Part shown: piece by piece, positions 1-8,285 of the stretch | Position numbering within the stretch: the first letter of the stretch is position 1 | Layout: each line of letters starts with the position of its first letter | DNA from: Calothrix sp. PCC 7103 | Lineage (GTDB): Bacteria; Cyanobacteriota; Cyanobacteriia; Cyanobacteriales; Nostocaceae | Reading direction: 5' to 3' | Assembly (NCBI RefSeq): GCF_000331305.1 | Contig: NZ_KB217478.1 | Span: 5,057,595 to 5,121,594 of the forward strand | Length of the DNA stretch: 64,000 nt | Made by a program: the position numbers and the translations under genes | The notes under the pieces: model-generated | Databases searched by the model: none | What the model saw: only the letters and a program-made list of their open reading frames with translations | What the model was told of the DNA's origin: nothing

Positions 1-1335
1 CTTATCTTTACAAGTATTACTATGAAGTAAGTGTGATAAAGACTGTTCAACTTCGTCTAAAATTATTATCCCACCAGCCCAATCATTCGCATTAAGTTTC
101 CAAATTGAATCTACACATAAACCTAGAGAGTGATGAGTGAGTCGTGCTGAGTGCTGAGTTTTGAGTGTTGGGTGTGCTGAATACGTGGTTGTTTGTTCTC
201 CGAATCCCCAGTCGATACCGATTTTGTCGCAGAGGAATTTTCCAAGTTGGATTCGGTGGGTGATTAATAAAATGGGACGGTTATTTGTTTTTGCTGATTC
301 GATTACTTTTTGTAGTGCAGTTGTTTTTCCAGTTCCTTTCGCTGATTTTACACCAACTAAACCAGAATTTGGCAGAGGTATTTCACCTAAATAACGACGA
401 TTAACAGTAAGTGCAGCATTTACTGTTAATTGAGCATGAGGTTTACAAAGAGCTAAATATGTCTCTAAATCTAAACTATGACTATATATATTATCGACGG
501 CATCGGCGCCTTGATTAACAACAAATTCGTCAACACCTTTTTCTTTACCAGGTAACTTCATCACCTGAACTGCACAATTTTGAGATTGAAACAGTAAACC
601 AAGCTGAGAAATTGCATTATCCACAGCAGCAATCTTCCTCGGTTCCGTCTCAAAATCAAAACAAATGTAAAATTGGCGCCTGACTGTAACAGTAAAAGCT
701 GCTAAATCTGGTATAAGCTGCCGATTAATAACTTTACCAAATTCATTCTTATTGACGCGATAACCACTAGTAATTCCAGGTATCGCAATTGCAACATAAC
801 CTAACGACAATAAAGCAGCAGCTTTTTTAACACCCTCACAAATAATAACGGGTATCGAACGCTCAATCACCCACTGCCAAAAACCCTCAGCTTCTCCACT
901 TTGATTAATATCTATATTCGTAGGTAAATCTATACCATAACGTTGACAAACTTTCTCCCACACAGGCAATGTCATACGCAGACAAAATACGCGCGTAGCT
1001 GTTCCTGGAGGATGTTCATACTTAATATTTTTACCCTTCTGATTAAGTCGAGGTTGATTTGGCTTAAAACAACCCCACTCCATCCCCTCCCAATTATTCA
1101 AAGGGTCAAGTCCCGAACACCACCAACCCCCAGAACTCACGTGTGCGTAACGCTGCAACCAGCTATTTCTGACCATTCCCGTATTAGTACGAGGAACCTG
1201 CTCAGAAATTAACAAGTAATCATAGGCGCCATTATCTTGAAGTGAACTGAAATTTAAGCTCGCGATGTCCGAATCAATACCACTACCTCGAACTAACTCG
1301 TCAAAATGCTGTGGATGCAGATAGTACCGATACAT
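1..1335 (-). CDS. CyRepA1-family plasmid replication protein, 3' end outside window
   Basis: Reading from the ATG at 1335 gives 445 open codons running off the window edge. Residues 161-235 form a DUF3854/Toprim-like domain, with VIICEGVKKAAALLSLGY and the acidic pair in YICFDFE. A Walker A motif (SAKGTGKTT, about 331-339) and a Walker B-like IIILDEVEQ (about 424-431) follow. This order, including GLCVDS before the Walker B region, is that of CyRepA1, a cyanobacterial plasmid primase-helicase-like replication protein. Residues about 381-402 are an insertion encoded by an intergenic-type repeat. The gene lies next to psbA, so it may be a remnant of an integrated plasmid; the missing 3' end prevents judging whether it is intact. 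Confidence 0.8.
   Translation of the reverse strand, partial: MYRYYLHPQHFDELVRGSGIDSDIASLNFSSLQDNGAYDYLLISEQVPRTNTGMVRNSWLQRYAHVSSGGWWCSGLDPLNNWEGMEWGCFKPNQPRLNQKGKNIKYEHPPGTATRVFCLRMTLPVWEKVCQRYGIDLPTNIDINQSGEAEGFWQWVIERSIPVIICEGVKKAAALLSLGYVAIAIPGITSGYRVNKNEFGKVINRQLIPDLAAFTVTVRRQFYICFDFETEPRKIAAVDNAISQLGLLFQSQNCAVQVMKLPGKEKGVDEFVVNQGADAVDNIYSHSLDLETYLALCKPHAQLTVNAALTVNRRYLGEIPLPNSGLVGVKSAKGTGKTTALQKVIESAKTNNRPILLITHRIQLGKFLCDKIGIDWGFGEQTTTYSAHPTLKTQHSARLTHHSLGLCVDSIWKLNANDWAGGIIILDEVEQSLSHLLHSNTCKDK
129..183. repeat. TGAGTGCTGAGT dispersed repeat inside the CyRepA1 gene
   Basis: This stretch of degenerate GAGTGCTGAGT units belongs to the same family as intergenic tracts at 22416-22455, 24121-24202 and 48987-49057. 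Here it is in frame with the replication gene and encodes about 20 residues that the conserved neighbouring motifs do not need. It looks like a repeat insertion tolerated by the protein. Confidence 0.65.
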
Positions 1336-1552
1336 GTTACCTGAGCTTCAATGCTTCATACGATGCAAACAACTTAACATGCATCTACTCTTTTTGATAT
1401 CGGTACTAAGTAAAGACTCTAGGGTAATCTAAATTATAATGTAACCTAAGATACCTCGCTTTCTATTCCTCACTTTGCTCCCCCCAACCTTACCGTTCAA
1501 TCAATAAGTATGTATTGTGATATTTATCATCTCATAAATTTTGTAAATCAGT

Positions 1553-1569
1553 AAGAAACCGGGTTTCTT
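1553..1569. repeat. AGAAACCGGGTTTCT palindrome family
   Basis: A short palindrome found only between genes. Other copies lie at about 24792-24821 (spaced arms), 40967-40982 and 51193-51207. It could form a perfect stem in RNA. No function is evident. Confidence 0.7.
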
Positions 1570-1840
1570 TTACACTGAACACAACAATCCTCAAAATCAA
1601 CGAAAATAAATCCGGTTTCTCAGCATCACGAAAAATCCCCCAATAACCAAAAAAATATTAAATAAACATTAAGGTTTAAAGGCGCCAACAAAATTTAACA
1701 ATTTAACAAACCAGGTTTCTGGGAGTTTGCTATTGCTTTTGTAAAGTAATACTGGTTTAATGTTAAGAAACGTAAAGAATATACGTAAATAAAAAAGCGC
1801 CATCAGTGGTGGTTCACTGAAGGCGTTATATGTCCAGGGT

Positions 1841-1868
1841 GTAGAGACGCGATTTATCACGTCTCTAT
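1841..1868 (-). terminator. GTAGAGACG hairpin just downstream of psbA
   Basis: GTAGAGACGCGAT pairs with ATCACGTCTCTA a few bases after the psbA stop codon. Members of the same family lie at 12523-12555, 15771-15802, 46092-46122 and 48477-48504, three of the five directly at gene 3' ends. A terminator or mRNA 3'-stabilising role is plausible, but there is no clear U tract, so this is equally a dispersed repeat. Confidence 0.45.
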
Positions 1869-1874
1869 TCATAT

Positions 1875-2957
1875 TTAACCGTTAATAGCAGGCGCCGCAA
1901 TTGCTACAGGAGCAGCTTCACCGCTAGCAAGGTCAAGTGGGAAGTTGTGAGCGTTACGCTCGTGCATTACTTCCATACCGAGGTTAGCACGGTTAAGAAT
2001 GTCAGCCCAAGTATTGATAACACGACCTTCGCTATCAAGTACTGATTGGTTGAAGTTGAAACCGTTTAAGTTGAACGCCATTGTGGAAATACCCAATGCT
2101 GTCAACCAGATACATACAACAGGCCAAGCACCTAAGAAGAAGTGCAAAGAACGACTGTTGTTGAATGAAGCGTATTGGAAAATTAAGCGACCGAAGTAAC
2201 CGTGTGCTGCAACAATGTTGTAGGTTTCTTCTTCTTGACCGAACTTGTAACCGTAGTTTTGGCTTTCAGTTTCGCTGGTTTCACGAACCAAGGAAGATGT
2301 CACCAATGAACCGTGCATTGCACAGAATAAGCTACCACCGAATACACCAGCTACACCTAATTGGTGGAAGGGGTGCATCAAAATATTGTGTTCTGCTTGG
2401 AATACCAACATGAAGTTGAAGGTACCAGATATACCTAAAGGCATACCATCAGAGAACGAACCTTGACCGATGGGGTAAATCAAGAATACTGCGGTTGCAG
2501 ATGCCAAAGGAGCAGAGTAAGCAACGCAAATCCAAGGACGCATACCCAAGCGGTAAGATAATTCCCACTGACGCCCTAAGTAAGCGAAGCAACCAATCAA
2601 GAAGTGGAATACTACCAACTGGTAAGGACCACCGTTGTACAACCACTCATCCAAGGAAGCTGCTTCCCAGATTGGGTAGAAGTGTAAACCGATAGCGTTA
2701 GAAGAAGGAACAACTGCACCAGAGATGATGTTGTTTCCGTAAATCAATGAACCAGCTACTGGCTCGCGGATACCGTCGATATCAACGGGAGGTGCTGCTA
2801 CAAATGCAATGATGAAGCAGATGGTTGCTGACAACAGTGTAGGAATCATCAACACGCCGAACCAACCTACATAAATGCGGTTTTCGGTGCTGGTAATCCA
2901 GTTGCAGAACCGTTCCCATACGTTTGCGCTATCGCGACGTTGTAAGGTTGCAGTCAT
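1875..2957 (-). CDS. psbA: Photosystem II reaction centre protein D1 (Gln130 form)
   Basis: The 360-residue product is D1, a core subunit of photosystem II in the thylakoid membrane that binds the electron-transfer cofactors and the manganese cluster. Visible ligands and redox residues are Tyr161 (YZ), Asp170, Glu189, His190, His198, His215, Ser264 at the QB site, His272, His332, Glu333, His337, Asp342 and Ala344. A 16-residue C-terminal extension after Ala344 would be removed by CtpA. Residue 130 is Gln, the form typical of standard or low-light D1; high-light isoforms carry Glu130. The gene is monocistronic, with a hairpin just after the stop. Only one copy is in the window, but cyanobacteria usually have several psbA genes. 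Confidence 0.98.
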   Translation of the reverse strand: MTATLQRRDSANVWERFCNWITSTENRIYVGWFGVLMIPTLLSATICFIIAFVAAPPVDIDGIREPVAGSLIYGNNIISGAVVPSSNAIGLHFYPIWEAASLDEWLYNGGPYQLVVFHFLIGCFAYLGRQWELSYRLGMRPWICVAYSAPLASATAVFLIYPIGQGSFSDGMPLGISGTFNFMLVFQAEHNILMHPFHQLGVAGVFGGSLFCAMHGSLVTSSLVRETSETESQNYGYKFGQEEETYNIVAAHGYFGRLIFQYASFNNSRSLHFFLGAWPVVCIWLTALGISTMAFNLNGFNFNQSVLDSEGRVINTWADILNRANLGMEVMHERNAHNFPLDLASGEAAPVAIAAPAING

Positions 2958-3353
2958 GTTCTTATTAATGCGAAATAATGTGAAGTTTGATCAAGTAAAT
3001 TTTATTTACCTGTAATTTCAACTTTACATGCATTCACCTAATAAGAGTATCTACCCATTATTTAATTTACTAATACCTTTGATTAGATTTATTTATATAA
3101 AAACTTGACCTAACTTTCGATAGATCTAAATTCTCAACGGTTGCGATTTACCTGAAATCTTTGCTGAACAACCTTTTCAAGGATTTTACTTCGCGATAAT
3201 ATGAAGTTATGTAAAGATTATATTAAGCAGTTTTTAATGTATCTCAATATAACTAAATATCAGTTTACATAACTTATCTCATTTTTGTCAATCAACATTG
3301 TTCATAAATGGAAAAACAGGCTTTCTATGCCTATGCCTGTTCCACAAGATAAA
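2958..3353 (-). promoter_or_regulatory. psbA upstream region and 5' leader
   Basis: About 395 AT-rich bases lie upstream of psbA. Two weak sigma-70-like candidates on the minus strand are TTGACA at 3286-3291 and a perfect TATAAT at 3217-3222 with TTGAGA at 3242-3247 (19-base spacer). Both would imply an untranslated leader of more than 250 bases, so a nearer promoter cannot be excluded. The Shine-Dalgarno is weak (AATAAGAAC before ATG), as is common for psbA. No gene is seen here. Confidence 0.4.
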
Positions 3354-4856
3354 TTAGTATTCAAAATAGATGAATGGTAAACTACCTTGCGGCGCCAGTA
3401 TCCAAACGAGATAAAAGCATAATGGCACGAACAGAACTTTGAGGTGCCAATTGAATTCAAGTTTGAGATGACGCTTAAATAGATAAGATATCGCCATGCC
3501 TAAAAATACAGCACCAAGTAAAAGCGCAACTTGAGACTGACTTATTTTCAAAGCTTCGACATACACAAGTTGTGAAAATTGAGCGTCAGCAGTATGTCCC
3601 CAAAGTTTCTTTGTAGCTTCCATTGAGTCCCGTAGGTCAGGTAAACGGAACCATATCCATGATGTAAATACCATTAGCTGTGTTACCAACCACGCCAAAA
3701 TAACACCAATTGGTGACTGCCAAAAATATTCGAGAAATTCCATACGGTCACTAACTTTATCAACTAGTCGATGCACGACTAAAGCTAAACCATGCCAGAA
3801 CCCCCATACAATAAACCCTAATGCGGCGCCATGCCAAACACCACACACAACCATCACAATTACCAGGTTGACACATGTACGTTCCAACCCAGCACGTGAA
3901 CCACCAAGAGGAAAGTATAGGTAATTTCGCAACCAGTCCCCCAAAGTCATATGCCAACGGCGCCAAAAATCAGCAATACTCGTACTGAAGTAAGGTGAAT
4001 CAAAGTTTTCTGGCAACACTAACCCAAATAACATAGCACTGCCACGAGCTATATCTACATATCCACTAAAATCCAAATACAACTGCAAACCATATGCAAA
4101 CGTTGCTAGCCATATATCTGTACTACCTGCACGTTGTAAGTTACCGAAACAAATATCCACAAAAACACCGATATTATCGGCAAATAATCCTTTTTTGACT
4201 GCGCCCTTCGCTATCATCCATAATGCGTCAGATATCACATTCGCAGTTGGCAATGCTGCTTTGAATTGATTTGCCAGTTGATGAAACCGTGTTATTGGAC
4301 CAGAAGTGACTTTGAAAAATAGTAACTTGTAAGTCGCGAATTTAATTAAATTATTTGTCGCAGGGGCGCCACGATAAACGTCTACTAGATACGCGATACA
4401 CTCAAATACAAAGTAAGATATTCCAAGCGGCGCCAGTAGTTTAAATGTATTTAATCGCAAGCCTTTAATTGTAGCTTCGGGTAAGGCAAATTTTAAAAAT
4501 GGTATTAGGTATTTAAAACCAAATAGTAAAAATATATTTAAAACTATACCTATACATACTAAAGTTAAACGGCGCCGATTCCAGTCGGCTTGAGCGTATT
4601 CCCAATCTTCGTTAGATATACCCGCATTTTGATTATGTTCTCCAGGTGAGGTGTTTTGTCCAATTTCAAGTCCTAGACGATAGTTTAAATAAACGAGTAC
4701 TAGTAATAATGGTAGATACTGCGGTTGATAGGATATATAAAATACTACGCTAGCAAGCAACAGTATAAACAAGCGCAGTTTTTCATTACCGACAGACCAA
4801 TAAATACCGATAACACTGAGTAAAAAGAATCCGTATAATATCGAAATGAAATTCAT
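3354..4856 (-). CDS. MBOAT family O-acyltransferase (AlgI/DltB-like)
   Basis: A 500-residue polytopic membrane protein of the MBOAT family, which moves acyl groups across the membrane onto glycans or other acceptors. Family hallmarks are FWRRWHMTLGDWLRNY with His302 and VCGVWHGAALG with the catalytic-type His342, plus LDFSGYVDIA at about 261-270. Its start codon overlaps the stop of the upstream DUF1574 gene by 4 bases, so the two are probably translationally coupled. In AlgI/AlgJ/AlgX-type systems an MBOAT protein works with an SGNH-like periplasmic partner, which the upstream gene would supply. The acceptor is unknown; a surface polysaccharide is an inference. Confidence 0.88.
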   Translation of the reverse strand: MNFISILYGFFLLSVIGIYWSVGNEKLRLFILLLASVVFYISYQPQYLPLLLVLVYLNYRLGLEIGQNTSPGEHNQNAGISNEDWEYAQADWNRRRLTLVCIGIVLNIFLLFGFKYLIPFLKFALPEATIKGLRLNTFKLLAPLGISYFVFECIAYLVDVYRGAPATNNLIKFATYKLLFFKVTSGPITRFHQLANQFKAALPTANVISDALWMIAKGAVKKGLFADNIGVFVDICFGNLQRAGSTDIWLATFAYGLQLYLDFSGYVDIARGSAMLFGLVLPENFDSPYFSTSIADFWRRWHMTLGDWLRNYLYFPLGGSRAGLERTCVNLVIVMVVCGVWHGAALGFIVWGFWHGLALVVHRLVDKVSDRMEFLEYFWQSPIGVILAWLVTQLMVFTSWIWFRLPDLRDSMEATKKLWGHTADAQFSQLVYVEALKISQSQVALLLGAVFLGMAISYLFKRHLKLEFNWHLKVLFVPLCFYLVWILAPQGSLPFIYFEY

Positions 4857-7768
4857 TTTTTATTTATCCAGGGAATCATTGGGTCTTTGGCAAGCTTGTT
4901 GGACACTTCGTAGGCGCCGTAACGGTTAAGATGACTAGGGTCTGAGAAAAAGTCATTTTTTTGTGGGAAAAGTAATCCTAAGTCGCGGAACACAAAGTGC
5001 GAACGTTCGGAAGCTGTTTGTATCATGTACTGCTGAAATAGTTGCTCGAACTGTGTGCGAACAGGGTCTAAGTATTCACTTGTTAATGGCATGTTGACGA
5101 ATACTAAGGATATTTTTTGCGATTGGGTGAACTTTAATATCTCTTGCAGCGCTAAGTCTTGGTCTCCTCCAAGTAAAAATCCTTTATAGTCGTTGTCGTA
5201 GTTACCACTCACTTTTGAATGTTTTTGGTAATAAATACCGGGGTCAAAACGTATTGATAGTGGTAAAAAGCCATCAAAATCAACTGATTGTACTGTTTCT
5301 TCTGCGTCTTTGCCATTAGTTTGATTTGATGACGCTTTATTTTTATCCACACCTGTTAGAGCATCTAATTTGGCGCCTAGTAGTGCTTTGAGTTGGTTAC
5401 GATTTTGGTAAGCTCCTGATAATGAACCTAATTGCTCGTTCAACCAATCGTTAGCTGCTTGATAGCTGTTTTTTTGCTGGTCGTTTGATTCAGTTTTAGA
5501 TTTAGTTACTTGTGCTGTATCTGTATCTCCACGAGCTATTGATTTTTCAATGGCTTGTTTATAACCTGGGGATGCTGCTATTGACCGGAATGTAATGTCT
5601 TCGCGTCCACTATTGAACGCACGGGCGCCGTCTGCCCAGATAATTAATTTGGGTAGTTCAGATGGTTCTAAGACTTTACGCAATATAAAGTTAACGACTT
5701 GGGCAGTGGCGCCGTTTATACCAAAGTTAAAGACATCTAAATTGCGATATCCTTGAGTTGCTAGAGCTTTAGATAAGGCTACTGGGTCAACACCTCGTAG
5801 AGCGCGCGAAGAACCAATAACTAATATATCTGGTGGCTGACCCCCGTTTTTCTGTAATCTTTGCCGATATAATGCCAGTTGCTCATCAAGTTGACGCGCA
5901 TTAAAAGTTGGCGATTGAGTACGGGCTGCTAATAATATTGCCGTTGCAGTTCCTGATGGACTACGGCTAATTTCACTACTTGTTGTTTGCGTAAATGCCG
6001 ATGCATTGAAGGCTTCACCATCTTTTGGTGCGGTGTCTGTTGTGAAGGACGCATTAACATCATTCTTATTGGGGGTTTGCGGAGCAAGACTAGTAGTTAA
6101 TGTTGGTACGGGTTGCTGTGAGAATTTATTTAATACCCAATCGGTTTGTAACGTTAACAATAATCCAACTGTTCCCCAGACTAATACCGAAGCACCCGAT
6201 TTCGCGCGGAAGTTTGGTGCGCTATTCGCATCCTCTTTGTCTTTGAATAGCTGTGTGGCAAGTAAAAGTTGTCTTGCGCTTCTACCCCAATCTTGCACTG
6301 TTTGCTTAACAAAAGTTTGAACTTCCTCTGATGTTAAGTCTTGACGCAGTACTGGTTCATCGGTTGGTGGTAATAGTTCGCGAACATAACTTGATGTTGC
6401 TGCAAATTCTGGCGCCGGTTCGGGAACATACCGTTGTCTTGCTGCAAAGTCTACACCATAATGCCATGATGCTTCTTTATTGCCTGCGCGGCGCCCATAA
6501 ACACGCACTCCTAATATCCCTGGCATTTTGAGTTGTCGCAGTAACTTAACGACTTGAGTTGTTACTTGTTTACGGTCTGGAGAAACTGGAGCATCGCACA
6601 TCACATGCATTAAATCTCCTTTTCGCAATAACAATACCCGCATACCACCTGTTTTTAGGCGCCAATCTAGGTCAGAATTTAATAAACGCTCTAGTAAAAA
6701 TACAAGTGCTGGTTCATCCCCATTTGAAGCAAGTTCGATTGTTGGTATTGATAAAGCAGGATGATATGAAGCGGGAAGCGTTAACCAATCTATCCAAGCT
6801 GGTTCCGCATCTGTGCTGACTTGCCCGTATATAGTCGCCGCTGTTATTCCTTGGGGTGCAATATCATTTAAGCAAGCATCTACTTCTTTTATGCATAACC
6901 CACGTCTTGGCACCGTATCAGCACTTAACCGAACGTTCGTACAAAAGACGTGAAGCGTTGATTCGTTGAGTGAAGTAGTAACTTTAATTTTGTCAGCTAA
7001 TTTTTCATTCAAATAAGAAGCTATTGCTTGCACATCTCCCCAACGTGCCCAGTCTTTGAGCATAACGTCGGTTGGGGTTAAATCAATTCGCAACATCCAG
7101 TCAGGTTTTGGCTCTCCTTGGACGTGACAAACAATAACAGCATCTTGATAACCTGCTAATTTGAGGTGACGTAGTTTTTGGGCAACAGGTTCAGCAATTA
7201 TTGAGGGGTCTGGACTATAGCTCGATTTACACAGTATCCATAAACGATTCTTATTATCGTTGTTATCACCTTGCTTTTTGACTTGAACGCGAACACCAAT
7301 ACCCAAAGAACTCAGAGTTTCGCTTAAATACCTAGCAATTGCTTCAGGGTCGCCTTTTTTGGCCAAACTCTCGTTCGAGACAATTATGGCGCCTATATGT
7401 TGGGTACGTTTTGTATCTCGAAGCAAGGCTACATTGACTTGTTCGAGATGACGGTCAAGTTGATTAAGATAAACTCGGTGACACCATTCGGGACGCTTGA
7501 CGGCTTTTTTTCTACCGTAGACAAATACTTGATATATAGATGGCTGTTCGCTACCATCGCTATTTTTTAACGCTTCTAAGTCTGTTTGCTGTAAAGCTTT
7601 AAGTAAATCGGATAAAGTTTGCCAACGCTGCGGACACTCAACAGCTTCACATAAAATATGTAGGTCATTTCCCTGCAACCGGATTTTCACCCCTAGAGTG
7701 TTTATACCAGTTGCTTGACTCACCCACTGCACTATTGTTTTTTGACGGTCTGGTAGTACTGTTTTCAT
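4853..7768 (-). CDS. DUF1574 SGNH-like protein with four N-terminal repeats and one membrane helix
   Basis: The 971-residue product has three parts. Residues 1-445 hold four repeats of about 90-100 residues (about 10-105, 143-233, 245-332 and 351-441); each has a strand such as LHILC, LWILC, LHVFC or MHVMC, a helical middle, then a V-x-V-Y-G-R-like strand and a conserved Trp. A single membrane helix follows at about 525-545, then a Ser/Thr-rich linker. Residues 625-971 resemble DUF1574: ILVIGSSRALRGVD (Ser653 or Ser654 as SGNH block I) and DPSHLN (943-948, Asp-x-x-His block). Topology would place the repeats in the cytoplasm and the SGNH-like domain in the periplasm. It is coupled to the downstream MBOAT gene. 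The repeat function is not known to me. Confidence 0.8.
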   Translation of the reverse strand: MKTVLPDRQKTIVQWVSQATGINTLGVKIRLQGNDLHILCEAVECPQRWQTLSDLLKALQQTDLEALKNSDGSEQPSIYQVFVYGRKKAVKRPEWCHRVYLNQLDRHLEQVNVALLRDTKRTQHIGAIIVSNESLAKKGDPEAIARYLSETLSSLGIGVRVQVKKQGDNNDNKNRLWILCKSSYSPDPSIIAEPVAQKLRHLKLAGYQDAVIVCHVQGEPKPDWMLRIDLTPTDVMLKDWARWGDVQAIASYLNEKLADKIKVTTSLNESTLHVFCTNVRLSADTVPRRGLCIKEVDACLNDIAPQGITAATIYGQVSTDAEPAWIDWLTLPASYHPALSIPTIELASNGDEPALVFLLERLLNSDLDWRLKTGGMRVLLLRKGDLMHVMCDAPVSPDRKQVTTQVVKLLRQLKMPGILGVRVYGRRAGNKEASWHYGVDFAARQRYVPEPAPEFAATSSYVRELLPPTDEPVLRQDLTSEEVQTFVKQTVQDWGRSARQLLLATQLFKDKEDANSAPNFRAKSGASVLVWGTVGLLLTLQTDWVLNKFSQQPVPTLTTSLAPQTPNKNDVNASFTTDTAPKDGEAFNASAFTQTTSSEISRSPSGTATAILLAARTQSPTFNARQLDEQLALYRQRLQKNGGQPPDILVIGSSRALRGVDPVALSKALATQGYRNLDVFNFGINGATAQVVNFILRKVLEPSELPKLIIWADGARAFNSGREDITFRSIAASPGYKQAIEKSIARGDTDTAQVTKSKTESNDQQKNSYQAANDWLNEQLGSLSGAYQNRNQLKALLGAKLDALTGVDKNKASSNQTNGKDAEETVQSVDFDGFLPLSIRFDPGIYYQKHSKVSGNYDNDYKGFLLGGDQDLALQEILKFTQSQKISLVFVNMPLTSEYLDPVRTQFEQLFQQYMIQTASERSHFVFRDLGLLFPQKNDFFSDPSHLNRYGAYEVSNKLAKDPMIPWINKK

Positions 7769-7931
7769 GGAAATGGCTTAGGGGTAGTAGATAGTGGTAT
7801 TTTGGGGGCTTATTGGTTGGGGGCTATTAACAACAACAGATTCTCTGTAAACTAGAACGATAGAATCATTACATCATGAAATTTTTTTAACATTTTTTTT
7901 CCACTTATCCTACAACAACTCAAAAAACATA

Positions 7932-8159
7932 ATGCGTACTAATTCCGATCATCACGGGTCGAACCCATTGTCGTTGATTCCTCAATCTATCCTCCTCCAA
8001 ATTGGTACAGTTTCGGTGTTCACGCTGGTTTTAGCACAAAAAAGTGGAACTGACGCTTTAACTGCATTGGGACAAGCTAGCGAAGAGTTACTTCGAGGTG
8101 AACGTTTACCTATCTTAGAGTTCCCCAATTCAACGAATAAATTAACCGAATCAAGGTAA
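7932..8159 (+). CDS. Small conserved cyanobacterial protein, function unknown
   Basis: A 75-residue product with a hydrophobic central stretch (SILLQIGTVSVFTLVLAQ) followed by SGTDALTALGQASEELLRGE. I recall similar small proteins with this motif in many cyanobacteria, but no function. It precedes ppc on the same strand with a 126-base gap. The start is the first ATG after a long AT-rich stretch. One membrane-associated helix is plausible. Confidence 0.65.
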   Translation: MRTNSDHHGSNPLSLIPQSILLQIGTVSVFTLVLAQKSGTDALTALGQASEELLRGERLPILEFPNSTNKLTESR

Positions 8160-8285
8160 AGCTAATCAAACTTTTTCTGTAACAAATAATACATTTTGCA
8201 AATAAAAGTTTGCGGTACTTTCCCTACCCATATTTCTCTGAATGCCCAATAATTAAAAAGTCCGATAGCTCTACTACAACAGGAT

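Larger units (their letters stand above)
1336..1874. other. Intergenic region with short repeats, no supported gene
   Basis: It separates the replication gene from the 3' end of psbA. It contains an AGAAACCGGGTTTCT palindrome at 1553-1569 and the hairpin next to psbA. A 67-codon minus-strand reading frame (1669-1872) has no recognisable features, spans the psbA-proximal hairpin and is not called. Confidence 0.6.

Noticed and set aside
1669-1872. 67-codon minus-strand frame after psbA
   Set aside because: It spans the GTAGAGACG hairpin, shows no domain or signal, and lacks a Shine-Dalgarno.
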